Source: Pyrocephalus nanus (lineage: Eukaryota; Chordata; Aves; Passeriformes; Tyrannidae). Taken from it: a stretch of DNA of 64,000 nucleotides. The notes beneath the pieces were generated by a model. It searched no databases and was not told the origin of the DNA. It was given only the letters and a program-made list of their open reading frames with translations. Shown piece by piece: positions 1 through 27,347 of the stretch. Positions within the stretch are counted from its first letter, which is position 1. Every line of letters starts with the position of its first letter. The stretch is from the NCBI GenBank assembly GCA_038380795.1, contig CM076268.1, positions 13,768,001 through 13,832,000 on the forward strand, read 5' to 3'. Both the position numbers and the translations under genes were made by a program.

Positions 1-3000
1 CCTGGTGTTTCTCATCCCAGTGAGTCCTGGGCAGGGGCTGGGCTCAGACACCTGCTGCCCTCGCTGGCTCTGCTGTTGATGCTCATGAAGCCATCAGTCC
101 GTGAGTGACTCAGTTTCCCCACAACAAGGAGCTACCTCTCCAGGCTTGATACCACTGACCCAGGACACCCTGTGGATAAAGCAGGAGAGCAAGGTCAGAA
201 AGAGATCTCACAAACAGGGTATAGGATGGAGGAGGATGGGGCTGGAAGCTACATCTGCTCCAGCCCTGCTGTCCTTCGCTCTGGGTAGCTGTGCCTTTGA
301 AACTGGGATCCCCAGCAGCCCCTGTTCTGCACCCCCTCCTCCCTGACCCTTACCAGCCACTTCACTTTTGCTGTAGCTTCACTGACCTGCCATTAGTTAT
401 AATGCCTGAGCCCAAGCAAGAGGTCAGCACAGGCTGGTCCAGACATAAATCAGTTCCCTATGGGCAAAGGAGGCTGGGGGACGGCAGTGACAGGTGCCCA
501 CCATGTGCTGCAGGACCCCCCACCTTGGCCCTGGGATGTTTCTCAGGATGGAGGCCTTACCGACCCCCGTCACATCCAGCCAGGCTCCCCAGGGACTCTG
601 CTGTGCCTCCGGTAGGTCCTCACTGTGATGAGAAGCACTGTGCTGTGGGTCGTGGGGAGGGCACAAGGGACTGTGCTGTCGGTCACAGGTGGGGGCCAGA
701 CACATGGCTCCCCAGAAGGAAGCAAGGGGGCTGAACCCCTAAAAGCCCAGAGAGGAGACGAAGTGCCAACTCAGTAGGTGCCCTCGACAGAGCTGGGTGC
801 CCACAGGAGTCACACGCCTGAGGGGTGACACCACGGGGCTGAGGGGACAATCCGGCCTGAGGGGACAGTGGCTGCGGGCACCTCCCGCTGCCCTGCTGGG
901 GGAGGGTCTGGGTGAAGTGGGGTCTCTCTCCCGCCATGGGGCTGGTTGAGCTGCCCAGCCCAGCCTCCTGCTGCCTGCCCGTGCTGCCATCCCCGGTCCT
1001 CCAGCTCCCTCTGCTGCCGGCGAGGATGGCGGCTGCCCGAACCGGCCGGGAGCGGCTCCTCAGCCGCCCTGGGTCCCCAGCAAGGCCTTCACTCAAGGAC
1101 AACAGGGCATCCCCCACACATCCCCAGGATCCGATGCCCAGGAGGAGGGGTGTGGGCAGGGGGTAGTCCCGGCACACTGAGGTGGGCGTGAGGCACCCAG
1201 CTCCAAGCAGCCCCTGGTGACCAGCCTTGCCAGAGCCAGTGGGTGGCTGCAGACCCTAGAGACCCCAGTGAGAGACAGACCATGGTGAGAGCTCAGCCTC
1301 AGTACTAGACACTGGGTATTCCACACAGGGGCTTCAGACCCAAAGTGCAGGTGTTTGCAAACCGCTCCTTTCAGCTCAGGCGATTTTTTTTCTCTGGGTA
1401 GACACATGAGTCCATGCAAGCAAGCTGCAAGTGTCAGGAGCTGCAGAGCAGACAGTCTATTTCTTTTTAAAACTTGACATAAGCAGGTAAATTATCCCCA
1501 AGTAACGCATTTACCATGAGAGGAGAAATGTCGGCACTGCTGCTGCCACCGAAGCGGGAGCTCCTGCCTCCCATTCCCCACGGTGACGGGGAGCCTGAGT
1601 TATGGCCCTGTTGGAGAGACAGCGGGTTTGTAAATGCCTCTGTTTGTGCTGTTTTCCAGCCCAACTAGAGCCCATTGATCACCAGGACAGGAGAGAAGCC
1701 AGTGAAGAGAAGCAGGAGCTGGAATGGTGGAGGCATGCAGCCAGAGCTGTGCCAGGAGCCAGGCACACGCAGGGATGCTTGGACCTGGCCCTCTGTGGGA
1801 TCCCTGGTCTGAGGACACAGCCTGCATCTTTCACCCCTCAGATAAGCTCCTTCGCTTAGCCAGCTACAGCAAAAGAATTTAAGTCAGGACTCCATGGCAC
1901 TACAGGGGAAGGTCCCTGTGCCAGGGTGGTGCAAACAGAGAGCCTTATGGCACATATACTGACTGTGAAACAAGGCTGGTTTGAGGAAGAGGACTGAGCC
2001 TTTATTTGGCCACATCTTACAGCCACTAAATGCTACCAAGGTTCCTCAGTAACAGGGATGCTGTTTGCACCCAGTGAAAACCAGACCCTGCCCAAAGAAC
2101 AAACAGCCTGTGGAAATGCAAGAAGGAGGGAAACTGAGGCACAGAGTGGCAGTGTGGCATGTGGAGCTGTCCTAGGTTCGAGTCAGGGCCTCATTATGGG
2201 ATTCTTTTACAACATCAACCACTCACTGTAGCACAGCCAGTGTTGAGAGACTTACCTGAGCAGCTACAAACTGCTCGGAGTGAACTTCCTGCCCAGGCAG
2301 GCCCCGTTACTCCAGGCACGTAAGAGCTGGTGTGATTTAGACACTTGGTTGCTGCCCCCATGGCAAAACCAACCACTGGCTCCCGGAGCTCTGCAGAGTT
2401 GGGCTGCTTCACACACGGGTTAGGGATGGCCAAATGGCTGTGCCGAATCAGGAATTCTGCTCATGAGATTCTACCAGGCAGGAAAACTGAGGTAGAGAGG
2501 GCTGCTGGGACTCAGGGAGCCAGGGAAGGTGACAGGAGGTCAGTCCTGACTGTACAATCACTGCTAAACTACAGGGAAAGTCACTTGTCTCCCAGTTATG
2601 AAGCTCCTGTGCAGACCACTCCCATGGGACTGCAGCCAGCATCCCTTCATCAGCTTGGGGACAATCTCGAGAGCACTGGCTCCTGGCTTTGCTCCTGCAG
2701 CCTGTGTCTGCAGGACACACAAGACATTGCTGTGGCATCCACTGCAGGACATGGCACAGCATCCTTCCATGCCACATTCCCATCAGGGCAGCTCTGCTGT
2801 CACCCATCTGGATCTTACTCAAGCCAGAGGAAACAGTGCTGGAAACAGGGACTGTGATACAGAGTATGACACTGGGATCTGCTGCATCCCCTGCTGCATT
2901 CCTCACTCCTGCTGCACACTGGATGCCCAGGCAGGCCTCTCGCTCTGCATCCACTGGCCCTGAGGATGCCCTGCAGGGTGCTCTGGCCCCAACCAGGCCC

Positions 3001-3060
3001 CCGCAGCTGCACCCCAGCAGCCCTTCCCTCACGCTCCACACCGTGCCGACGTTACCCCGA
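1..3060. other. intergenic, no gene recognised
   Basis: This stretch is moderately GC-rich with many short reading frames but no recognisable protein domain or splice-consistent exon series. By comparison with human gene order it should be the BTRC-facing side of POLL, yet I see no BTRC coding exon and no plus-strand AATAAA that would mark a BTRC 3-prime end. A TTTATT (AATAAA on the minus strand) occurs near 2001 but has no gene attached to it. I see no repeat family that I can name. Confidence 0.6.
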
Positions 3061-3480
3061 CCATCAATAGCACTTGGTTAATTAATTTGATGGGAACAGC
3101 AGGGACCGCACTTCGCATTTAGTGAACTTCCGAGAACTTCCAACCTCATCTTCATAATTGGCCTCATAAATTCGAGGAAAGAGAGAAATCAGCAAAGCCA
3201 GAGGAGCGCGGGAGGCAGGAGAGGCCCTGCACGCGGGAGGGCGGGCGAGCGCGTGAGAAGTGACTCTATTTGGTGTCCTTATTTAATTTTATTGCACAGA
3301 TCCATCTTCGCCCGCCCCCTCCCTGCCTAGCCCTCTCTCTCCCGCTCTCCCTGCTGGGTTCACCTAATCATGATAAATTCATATTCATTTCCCTGCCTGC
3401 TCCGGCGGGGGGAGCAGCAGCTCCCCTACAATCGCCTGGCCGTGCTGCCATTAGCAAATATTTACTCATGAATACAAAGT
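3060..3480. promoter_or_regulatory. candidate conserved non-coding element (enhancer-like)
   Basis: The block stands out from its flanks by dense AT-rich transcription-factor-like motifs. It has a homeodomain/PBX-like TTAATTAATTTGAT at 3078-3091, ATAATTGG near 3155, a bicoid-type TAATC inside CCTAATCATGATAAATT near 3363, and a forkhead-like AAATATTTAC at 3456-3465. A short CpG-bearing segment (about 3205-3255) sits between the AT-rich parts. No reading frame with protein character crosses it. Enhancer function is inferred from composition and locus; I could not align it to other species. LBX1 and FGF8 are the developmental genes of this block that it might serve. Confidence 0.4.
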
Positions 3481-5802
3481 ACCAGTGTTAGAGGCCAAAC
3501 TATCCCCTCTGCACCCCTTTTCCCCCAGCCCCCTCCCACCCCTGCACCAGGACAAGCATGATGGCTAAGTACAGTTGTCCTTCCCACAGGGTAGGGAGCA
3601 GGGTGGGAAGAGCTGCCTAATGCTCAGAGGTTTTTCTTGGCCCAGGCTTTTTCTCCCTTTTACCCGGGGAGGCAGAGAGATGTTTGGTGAAAGGAGAATT
3701 GCCTGAGCCCCTGATCTGGGCACCCTTGGGGGTGCAAGGATGCCAGGTTAGGAGCAAGGGGCTCTGCAGCAGAAGCTGAGTGCCTATCCCAGCTTCCTGG
3801 CTTTCCACTCAGTCTCTAAGTGCTGCTGCATTTTGGTTTATTTTTAATTTTCAGGATGATCAGACTCACAGCCAGGGAGAGCAGGAAGGGGGTGGGCTGG
3901 GGAGGGGGATTAGCTGAAGTCCCTACCTGGGAAGCAGAAAGCAGCTGACACTTCATTAGAGATGCCTAAAACCATGTTTGTTCGCCCTGCCCGCACCCAT
4001 CCTGGGGACTCATCACCCACCTCCTCCCAGCCACCCCAGGAGCCCCATCCCTTGTATCTTCTTCCCAAGGGTGGCATGCATCGGTTTAGAAGAGGCAGGA
4101 GGTGTGCTGGGAGTGGCCATCCTGCCCTGCTGCAAGAACAGGGATTAGGGGCATAAGGAGGAGCATGTGTAGGGCAGCTCTGTCCCCTCTGCCCCGGGCA
4201 GGGCTGACTCACAGTGGGCAGCACAGTTCAGTCTCTCATGTTTCTTCTCTGGGCTTGCACCAGGATAAGGGAGAAGCAGAAGCCTTCAGCATCCAGAAAT
4301 GTCACCTACAGCTGCTCTGGACAAGCTCCTGGTTGCACTTCTTCACCTCCTACCCCTTTCATTCCCCGCAGCTACACTCAGTCCCTATCCATCCTTGGCC
4401 CACCTGGCTGCAGCTAGCCACAGGAGGGCCCTCTGCACACTCTGAAGCTCCAGGGAAGGGATTTGTAGGGTGGGAGGGGACAGACAGACATCAGGCTCAT
4501 TTCCTCACAGAGCAGGGGGCTGGCAAGATTTCTGCTCCGGCAGCATCTCCATGACATGTATGTGCTCAGGCAACCTTCACTGCCCTTTGCCAAGGGGCTG
4601 AGCACAAAGTCCTCCTCCTGAGGAGTCCTGGCCCTACACATCCCTGTGTCTGGCCTCCCAAGTAAAATCAGGAGGAACAGCAAGGCCTTTGGGTGCTCTG
4701 ATGCAGCATCCCTTTGGCAGCTTGGTGTGAACTGTGGCCCTGCAGAAAGGGGGGTGACCAAGGGGAAGGAGTTGGGGGCCAGCAGTGCCACATCTCCCAT
4801 GCTACTACTGATGTCCTCAGGATGTGGCCCCACTGAGAGAGAGAGACCCAGACCTCCAGAACAGCTCACCCTGGCATCTAGAGCTGGAGGCAAACCTGTG
4901 CTCATCAAGGGACAAAAGTGAGCAGCCCTATACTCTGTTCCCTGCCCCAGCAGAAACAGGCCCATGGCCTGTCACAAGACAGCCTCAGGATCATTCCAAC
5001 AACAGTGGGAACATGAGCCTCCATTCAACCTCCCTGTGGGGCAGGAGTATCCCCAGCCCTGGACAAGGCCAGTTGTGGCCCTGCCCAGCCTAACACGGCT
5101 GATCCTCAGGATGAGGACCCCTTCCTCTCTGGGGTGGTCCCTGGGCCACACAGCCCTCCTGGGGAGAAAGTGTTCTCCCTGGACCTCACAGGCCCCTGGT
5201 CTGAGGCTGACTCTCCTTTGCTCCTGCATAACCCAGCCCCATCCTCACTGGCTCTGCTTCAGCAGGCCCTGTCCCTCTACAGCTTCTCCATCTCTTTTGA
5301 GCCAATTGTTACTGCTGCTCATCTCCATGTGCTCCCTTGGCATCCAGGCTGCTCACATTCCCCTTGGACAACTAAAGCATTTCCATGCTCAGGAGACTGA
5401 GCTGTGTTCCAGGCACAGGAGACAGAGCAGCAGCCAACTCCCACATGCCCTACTGTTTGATGAATATGGAAAAGCTGACAGCAATCCCTTCCTGACTCCA
5501 CACCTGAAGGAAGAGCTCAGCCCAAGGCTCAGAGCTCAGCGACGTGGCCAAATGGATGCCAGGACAGAGCCAGGTCCTGCTCTGCCATGGGAGGATGGCG
5601 GCCAGTAACTCCCTGCTACGAGAGCCAGAAGTGCTGATCTAATGGCATAAAGGTCTCCAATGCCTTCATCCTGCCTCCACTGAAACCAGGAAAATGGGCC
5701 AGCACTCCAGGAGGAGCTCCTGGTCAGCACCAGGGGGAAGGACCCAACAGTTGCAGTGCAGAGAGCAGTAAGACAGATGGCAAGGGAAAAGAGAGGACGG
5801 GA
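3481..5802. other. intergenic, no gene recognised
   Basis: No exon, RNA gene or named repeat is recognised. The open frames on both strands (for example the plus frame 4964-5608 and the minus frame 4414-4965) lack domain character and flanking splice logic, and look like chance frames in GC-rich sequence. Confidence 0.6.
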
Positions 5803-5808
5803 TTTATT
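5803..5808 (-). terminator. POLL: POLL poly(A) signal (AATAAA)
   Basis: TTTATT on the plus strand reads AATAAA on the minus strand. It is the first canonical hexamer I find downstream of the POLL stop codon and would give a 3-prime UTR of about 1.5 kb. No transcript evidence is available, so a nearer variant signal is possible. Confidence 0.5.
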
Positions 5809-7273
5809 ACACTTCAAATTTAAATGCACCAAGACATGCCAAAAGACATTCATTTCCCTCGGGTGTCCAGCACAAAGGCTGAGCTGACAAATGCCACTGC
5901 TGGGCTCGGGGTCCCCCCAACAAAGCCCCAGCCCCACTGCTGGTGCCCAGCAGCCACGGCTGACAGTGCAGAGGAACTGTGCAAACCACCAGGTTTAGTG
6001 TCCTTGTGCCTGCCCCAGCAGCGAACATGCAGCTTGTCACTGCATGTGACAAAGACAAGGCAAAGTGCAGACTGGGGGTGGCTGGGTCTCCCACAGGACA
6101 AAGGAGTGGGAGCCCCGGGGTCCTGGCACAGAAATGCCCACCATGGCACCTCTGGCAGCTGATGCCACAGAGCAGCACCTCTGCCAGGAGGAACCACTGC
6201 AATACCCATAATGGAGACAGAGCACTGAATGTCTCTGGGAAATTCATCTCCAGAATATAAAACAGTCGAGGTTTCCTGAGAAATAAAATTCACTCCCATG
6301 GAACCGGCAGGGCCAGCCACATGCACATGCTTACACAAACACACATACACTCTCCCTGATCAAAGACCAGATGACTCCATGGCTTCCACACAAAAAAGGG
6401 GAAAGCTAATTAAGTTCTAAATTGCCCAAATTAGAACTTAACTATCTCCTTGTGTTTCTGCCTGCCTCCATGCCTCCTACACACACAACACACACAGCTC
6501 TGCTGGGTTACACTCAGAGCCATTACATTCACACCCTTCCTGAACACAGTCCCCCAGGCTGCGAGGTCTGGTCCTATCATGCAATGAGAGGAAAGGAGAG
6601 GGCCAGACCAGCGCTCTCCGTGGATCTGGAGGATCCTTAGCACACGACAAGCTGAGAGCAAGCAGGCACAGCGCCTCAGTGGCAGTCTGCTGCTGGTGGC
6701 AGAGCAGCCTGGCCCTGTGCAGTGAGACCCACCAGAGGACACATGTCAGCTCAGACAGAAGGACACAACAGCAGCACAGTGGAATTCCTTATGATTCCTG
6801 CAGTAGAAGCTGTCAGCAGTAGTGAGAAGGGGAAAGGCCTGTTCCACAGCCAAGCTAGACCCCTGCTGCCTTTGTTCGCAGCTCAGGACAGAAATTTTGG
6901 TGTCTATGCTCGGACACAGAAGATGAACAGCACTTCTTCTGTTCCCAAGCACTGTCAGGGGCTGGATCACAAGGCTCTGCCGTCCACCCTTCTGAAGCTG
7001 GGAAAAGCAGGGCCAGAGTAGCTGACGGGCAGTGAGCCCTTTTGGTAGCCAGGAGCTGCCTTGATGTGTTTCCAGTGTGGTTCCAACCCATAGCCTCAGC
7101 TGGGTGAAGCCACACAGCTCTGTCAGCAGCAGGGCCTCTCACTTGCAAGGAGCCCCAGTTTGGTGGAATATGTTCCTCGGTCTGCAGCCACTGCAAAGCA
7201 GCACTGGGGAAACCAGCACCCTTCAAAACAGCAGCACAGCAGCAGGCCCAGGGTGCTGGGTGACAACCGGGCA
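5809..7273 (-). other. POLL: probable POLL 3-prime UTR
   Basis: This is the non-coding stretch between the POLL stop codon (7274-7276) and the first canonical poly(A) hexamer. It holds a perfect 11-bp inverted repeat with a 10-nt loop at 6410-6441 and a short CA-rich run near 6480-6500. No competing coding exon is seen on either strand. Confidence 0.5.
6410..6441. repeat. perfect inverted repeat (hairpin) in POLL 3-prime UTR
   Basis: The arms TTAAGTTCTAA (6410-6420) and TTAGAACTTAA (6431-6441) are exact reverse complements, separated by a 10-nt loop. In the minus-strand transcript this would form an 11-bp AU-rich stem. There is no T-run or terminator context. A role is not known. Confidence 0.7.
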
Positions 7274-16657
<9,384 letters not shown>

Positions 16658-16683
16658 AGGCCTGGTGAGGTCAGCAGCAATTG

Positions 16684-17595
16684 CTGAAGACAAATAAGAA
16701 AGAGAAAGGTTGCTTAGAACAGTGTTAGCCAATCACAACAACTTAAGATTCACTCATTTTGCTCACTTGGTTGGTCTGAAGTTCTTTTTTTGTTGTTGGC
16801 TTACAAAAACACTCACCTTGAAGGAGGCACCCAGAAATAAGAATTGCAGCCAACAAGATCACAAAATCAAAAAGTCACTTAAGTCAGCCCTGCCTGAATA
16901 CCTTAGAAATTCCTAAGGCTGAGTTCTTGTAACAGAAAGCATTCAACTGCTTTAACACTTCGGAGCTCCTTCCCACCCAGCCAAAAGAAGCAACTTTATT
17001 TCCCGGATATTTCTTAAGCACATTCCCAAGAGGGAAACACCTTTCCTGCCAGGGCTGAAATCCAGTCACTAACAAGAAGAGGAAAAACGGCTGATTGGCA
17101 CTAGGCACTTCATAGAGCCATAAGAAGAAAACTCCCAATTTCGCTTCAGCTGAAAACAGCAAGTTAGTAAAGATTAACCAGCCAAGTTCAATATGGGTGC
17201 AGCTGTAGCTTTACCATCACAAACCCCACAAAAGCAAACTTTGGAGCTTTAACTACCGGGATAGCACGAAACTCAGTTTTCTGTAGCCCACACAAATCAC
17301 TGTGTGTCCCAACAGTCCCTTCCATCAAGTCAACACCAACTTGGTTTCCTCTCTGTGGAGCCTTTGTGTTTCACTTAAGAGGTTTCTCACACACACAGGC
17401 CAGCACAAACCTATCCTATTAAGCCTAGAGAGCTGAAAATGGTCCCACCTGGCCGCATCTTCTTCCAACACTCTCTTCTGAGCATTAAACACAATCCTAT
17501 GAAAACCAAACCAGAGCTCGACTTAAGTCCTTGCTCCTGCAAGGAAGAGTTCGCCTCCAGGGGAACAGAAACCCCGCTGCATTCCTAAAACTCAC
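16684..17595 (-). other. POLL: POLL 5-prime intron
   Basis: This is inferred as the intron separating a non-coding first exon from the exon with the start codon. Its acceptor (TTTGTCTTCAG) is good and the donor at 17596 reads GAAG|GTGAGT. No coding sequence is seen in it. Confidence 0.55.
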
Positions 17596-17680
17596 CTTCA
17601 CTGAAACTTTTCTGTTTACTGGTCGTTTTGACCAAAAGGAGTCCTCTGGAAACAGCAGTCCTTTATGTTAGACAAAGGGG
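17596..17680 (-). other. POLL: probable POLL non-coding first exon
   Basis: A strong minus-strand donor (GTGAAG|GTGAGT) lies at the edge of the CpG-rich region, in the position where mammalian POLL has an untranslated first exon. The outer boundary (transcription start) is a guess. Confidence 0.4.
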
Positions 17681-18025
17681 GGGAAAAAAGCACACCAACA
17701 CCCACCAAACCTCTGGGTGCCCAAGTCCATTTCAAGAACTGGGCAGTGCGTTCCTCCAGGCCGGATTTTAACTCGCGTAACCCACAACCCACGCGCTGGG
17801 TGCCAAGCCTGCCTCGCCCAGCCTCCCTCAGGCCGCCAGGGCTTCAAGGACACGGGCCTGGGGCTGGCAGCACCCACAACCCCGGGGACAGCAAGAACGA
17901 CCCCCCCCCTAAACTTCGTGGCCGGGCGCGGGCAGGGGCGAGGGAAGGCGGGGGCGTGTGGGGCGGCGATCCGGCCGCACCGGAGGAGGGGAGCTGTGCC
18001 CGGTCCGGGGAGGTGTGCCCGCCGG

Positions 18026-18109
18026 GGTCGGGGCTGTGCCCGGTCCGGTCGGGGCTGTGCCCGGTCCGGTCGGGGCTGTGCCCGGTCCGGTCGGGGCTGT
18101 GCCCGGGCA
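18026..18109. repeat. 21-bp GC-rich tandem repeat, four copies
   Basis: Four head-to-tail copies begin at 18026, 18047, 18068 and 18089. Each starts GGTCGGGGCTGTGCCC; three are identical over 21 bases and the last differs at its end. Degenerate copies of the GTGCCCGG core precede it (from about 17995). It lies between the two start regions in the shared promoter. The even spacing would repeat GC-box-like sites every two helical turns. Confidence 0.9.
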
Positions 18110-18169
18110 GGGCCGCACTCCCCTGGGCCCGGCCGGGGAGCGCTTCCTGCGGCGGGCGGAAGTGTCGGC

Positions 18170-18183
18170 GTTGCCGCGGTGAC
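18170..18183 (+). promoter_or_regulatory. RFX X-box motif upstream of DPCD
   Basis: GTTGCC-GC-GGTGAC fits both halves of the X-box consensus (RYYNYY, 1-3 base gap, RRNRAC). It ends 12 bases before the DPCD ATG. RFX factors with FOXJ1 switch on ciliary genes through such sites, and DPCD is a cilium-associated gene. The motif is seen in the sequence; the function is inferred. Confidence 0.6.
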
Positions 18184-18195
18184 GGCGCGGCCGCC

Positions 18196-25259
<7,064 letters not shown>

Positions 25260-25333
25260 GCAGTGGCTGCTCAGAGATTGAGGTGAGGGGCAGCTCTCTG
25301 GCACAGCTTCATGGTACTTATTTTGCCTTATCA

Positions 25334-25339
25334 AATAAA
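25334..25339 (+). terminator. DPCD: DPCD poly(A) signal (AATAAA)
   Basis: A canonical hexamer lies 75 bases after the DPCD stop, with a GT-rich stretch (CTGTTGTTAATTG) just downstream. This gives a very short 3-prime UTR. Confidence 0.85.
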
Positions 25340-25449
25340 AAACAGTTCTGTTGTTAATTGAATCATTTGGAGGAATCTTTGTAGGCCCAAGGAGATGGCA
25401 GGGCAGTTGATCTGTCTGCTGCCTGGTCTGCTGATTTATGCTGACATTT

Positions 25450-25562
25450 CATAGAACCATAGAATGATTTGGGTTGGAAGAGACCTTAAAGATCATCTCA
25501 TTCCAACCCCCCTGCCATGGGCAAGGACACCTTCCACTAGACCAGGTTGCTCAAATCCCCAA
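25450..25562 (-). mobile_element. CR1 retroposon fragment (3-prime end)
   Basis: The plus strand reads as the reverse complement of an avian CR1 3-prime end. It has CATAGAACCATAGAATG (the ATTCTATG-type tail), then GGTTGGAAGAGACCTTAAAG, then CCATGGGCAAGGACACC and CCACTAGACCAGGTTGCTC. The element therefore points to the minus strand, with its 3-prime tail at 25450 and a 5-prime truncation near 25562, as most CR1 copies have. It lies between the convergent DPCD and FBXW4 ends. Confidence 0.9.
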
Positions 25563-26940
25563 AAGCTGCAGCACACAAAGGAAGCATACCACATACACAG
25601 CCAGCAGCCCTGTCCCCATCCTCCGTGAGCAACATGACACCTGGCTGGTTCCCCTTGGGAATTCCATCTGTCTGCCACCATCACCAAAGGCAGTGATGTT
25701 TGGAAAACAAGAACACCCTCCTCACACCCTTTACCTGCCTGGGATGTGCTTGGAAGCAACTCCCTCCTGTACGGCTGTGCAGGTCCTCCATGCAGTGAGA
25801 AGGATGCCCTGGTCACCCTGGTATCTCTGCAAACAGCACCAGTGCTTAGACCTGAGTGGGCACAGCCTATGAAACATCTGCTGCCTCACCATGCACGTGA
25901 CATGGCTGTGCAGGAACCGAAAGGCAGCTGCTGCCTTCATTTGCATGGCAGAGGGGGAAGCAGTGGCCGGGCCACTGGCCAGCTCAGGAACAGCAATAGC
26001 CCACTCTTCTGTGAAGGCACAAACATGGCCCATTGCAAACCTCACTGCACTGGAACAAGCCAAACAATGCTGCTCCTTTCCAGCTCCCCTCCAACAGCCA
26101 CCCCTGTGCTTAGACTTCTGAATGTTGTTCCATCCCAGTCCATACTTGAACAGTTGCTACCCAAACAAACCCTAACTTAAGTGAGCTGCTCATGGGCTCC
26201 TACCATAGCTCCCCCGAATGGGGCTGCTTTCAAACCACAAAAAGTCCTTAGAGCACAGGGCTCCAACAAACATTCCCCCTCCAATTCTTGTGCATCACAA
26301 GGGAAGATCAGCCTCTTGACAGTGCAAATCAACCTACTGAATTCTAACAAAGCACCATGCTAAGTGCCTCACCATAGAGCTGCTCCCAGTTTGTGATACA
26401 AACCTCTCCTTTACCTAGCCAGGACACCCAAACTCAGAGCCAAGTAGGGTTCATGCACCTCCTTCCCCAGGGAGGGCCAGATCCCAGACACCACTGCATT
26501 CACCCACAGCACTTACATCCACACCCATCCAGGCAGCACAGAGCACATTGAAAGCTACGGTTGTTCAGAGACCCTGGTTGGGTTCCAAAAGGTGACATAA
26601 AAAGGAGCAGAGCCCACTTGAATGTGTTTACAGGATCCCAGTAAATCACATCCATGTACTAGTCTCTTTTGCTGCTTCATTATGCAGGCAGCAAATGAAT
26701 CACAGATCCTACTTTTTGAATTCTTGTTTGAAAAAGGACAGGACATCCAAGATCCCAGGAACTGCCTTCAATGCAGCAGTGTCACAGGGTCTAGCCAGGG
26801 AGAGAGCTCTATCAGACATGCAGACAGCTTCTAACCTACCCAAACTCCCCTACCCAGCCAGGTGCCTGCAATCAGCAGATAATATTGCAGCCCCTTTGGA
26901 ACTTGAAACAAAACATACATCTCTTTTGTTTCCCTTCAGT
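25563..26940. other. intergenic, between convergent DPCD and FBXW4
   Basis: No exon or named repeat is recognised. The frames present on both strands lack protein character. Confidence 0.6.
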
Positions 26941-26946
26941 TTTATT
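26941..26946 (-). terminator. FBXW4: distal FBXW4 poly(A) signal candidate
   Basis: TTTATT on the plus strand gives AATAAA on the minus strand about 590 bases beyond the FBXW4 stop. It is an alternative to the proximal signal at 27342. Confidence 0.4.
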
Positions 26947-27253
26947 TAGCAAAACATGACCATTTCAGCCCTGTCAAGTGCACAGCCTGACCTAATGGCC
27001 AGCCTGGGGAGGCATACACTGAAAGCAGGGCTGGCTCTGCCTTTTAGCTCAATTTTTACTCTTGGCTGTGAAGGACAACACAAGCAGCTGTCAGGAGAGA
27101 AAGTGCAGGAGAAAGGTGGGCCCCAGTCCAGGCACCTTCCCACCAAATCAGTCCACCCCACACACAGCCTAGGCTTGCTTCAAATGGCTCTGATAGGGCA
27201 TCTTGGCTCATCTTGCCCCCCAAAGACTGTATCCATAGGAAAAGTAGGAGGGA

Positions 27254-27276
27254 AAAAAAAAAAAAAAGGAAAAAAA
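27254..27276. repeat. A-rich tract
   Basis: Two poly(A) runs are separated by GG, close to the FBXW4 3-prime end. In the minus-strand transcript this is a U-rich stretch downstream of the proximal poly(A) signal, the sort of sequence that helps cleavage. Confidence 0.7.
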
Positions 27277-27341
27277 GTAACACAGTTAATAAAACAAACC
27301 CTAACTTGCACAAAATAAAAATGGTAGAGGACAGTTGGCCT

Positions 27342-27347
27342 TTTATT
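27342..27347 (-). terminator. FBXW4: proximal FBXW4 poly(A) signal (AATAAA)
   Basis: This minus-strand AATAAA lies 190 bases downstream of the FBXW4 stop and is followed in transcript order by a long U-rich run (27276 to 27254). It is the more likely main signal. Confidence 0.6.

Larger units (their letters stand above)
17600..18195. promoter_or_regulatory. bidirectional CpG-island promoter of POLL and DPCD
   Basis: About 600 bases separate the POLL first-exon donor from the DPCD start codon on the opposite strand. The DPCD-side half is very rich in G+C and CpG, and it lacks an obvious TATA box. It carries an ETS/GABP-type CGGAAGTG at 18157-18164, an opposed CTTCCTG near 18143-18149, an RFX X-box at 18170-18183 and a 21-bp tandem repeat at 18026-18109. 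Head-to-head POLL/DPCD arrangement is known in human. Start sites are not determined here. Confidence 0.8.

Noticed and set aside
2448..3041. 197-residue minus-strand open frame
   Set aside because: No recognisable domain, cysteine-rich in a chance-like manner, no splice or promoter context, and flanking frames are equally open.
4964..5608. 214-residue plus-strand open frame
   Set aside because: No domain character and no supporting splice or poly(A) signals; overlapping frames of similar length exist on both strands.
18026..18109. Tandem repeat considered as a G-quadruplex array
   Set aside because: The GGGG runs are about 17 bases apart, too far for a standard quadruplex loop rule; kept only as a tandem repeat.
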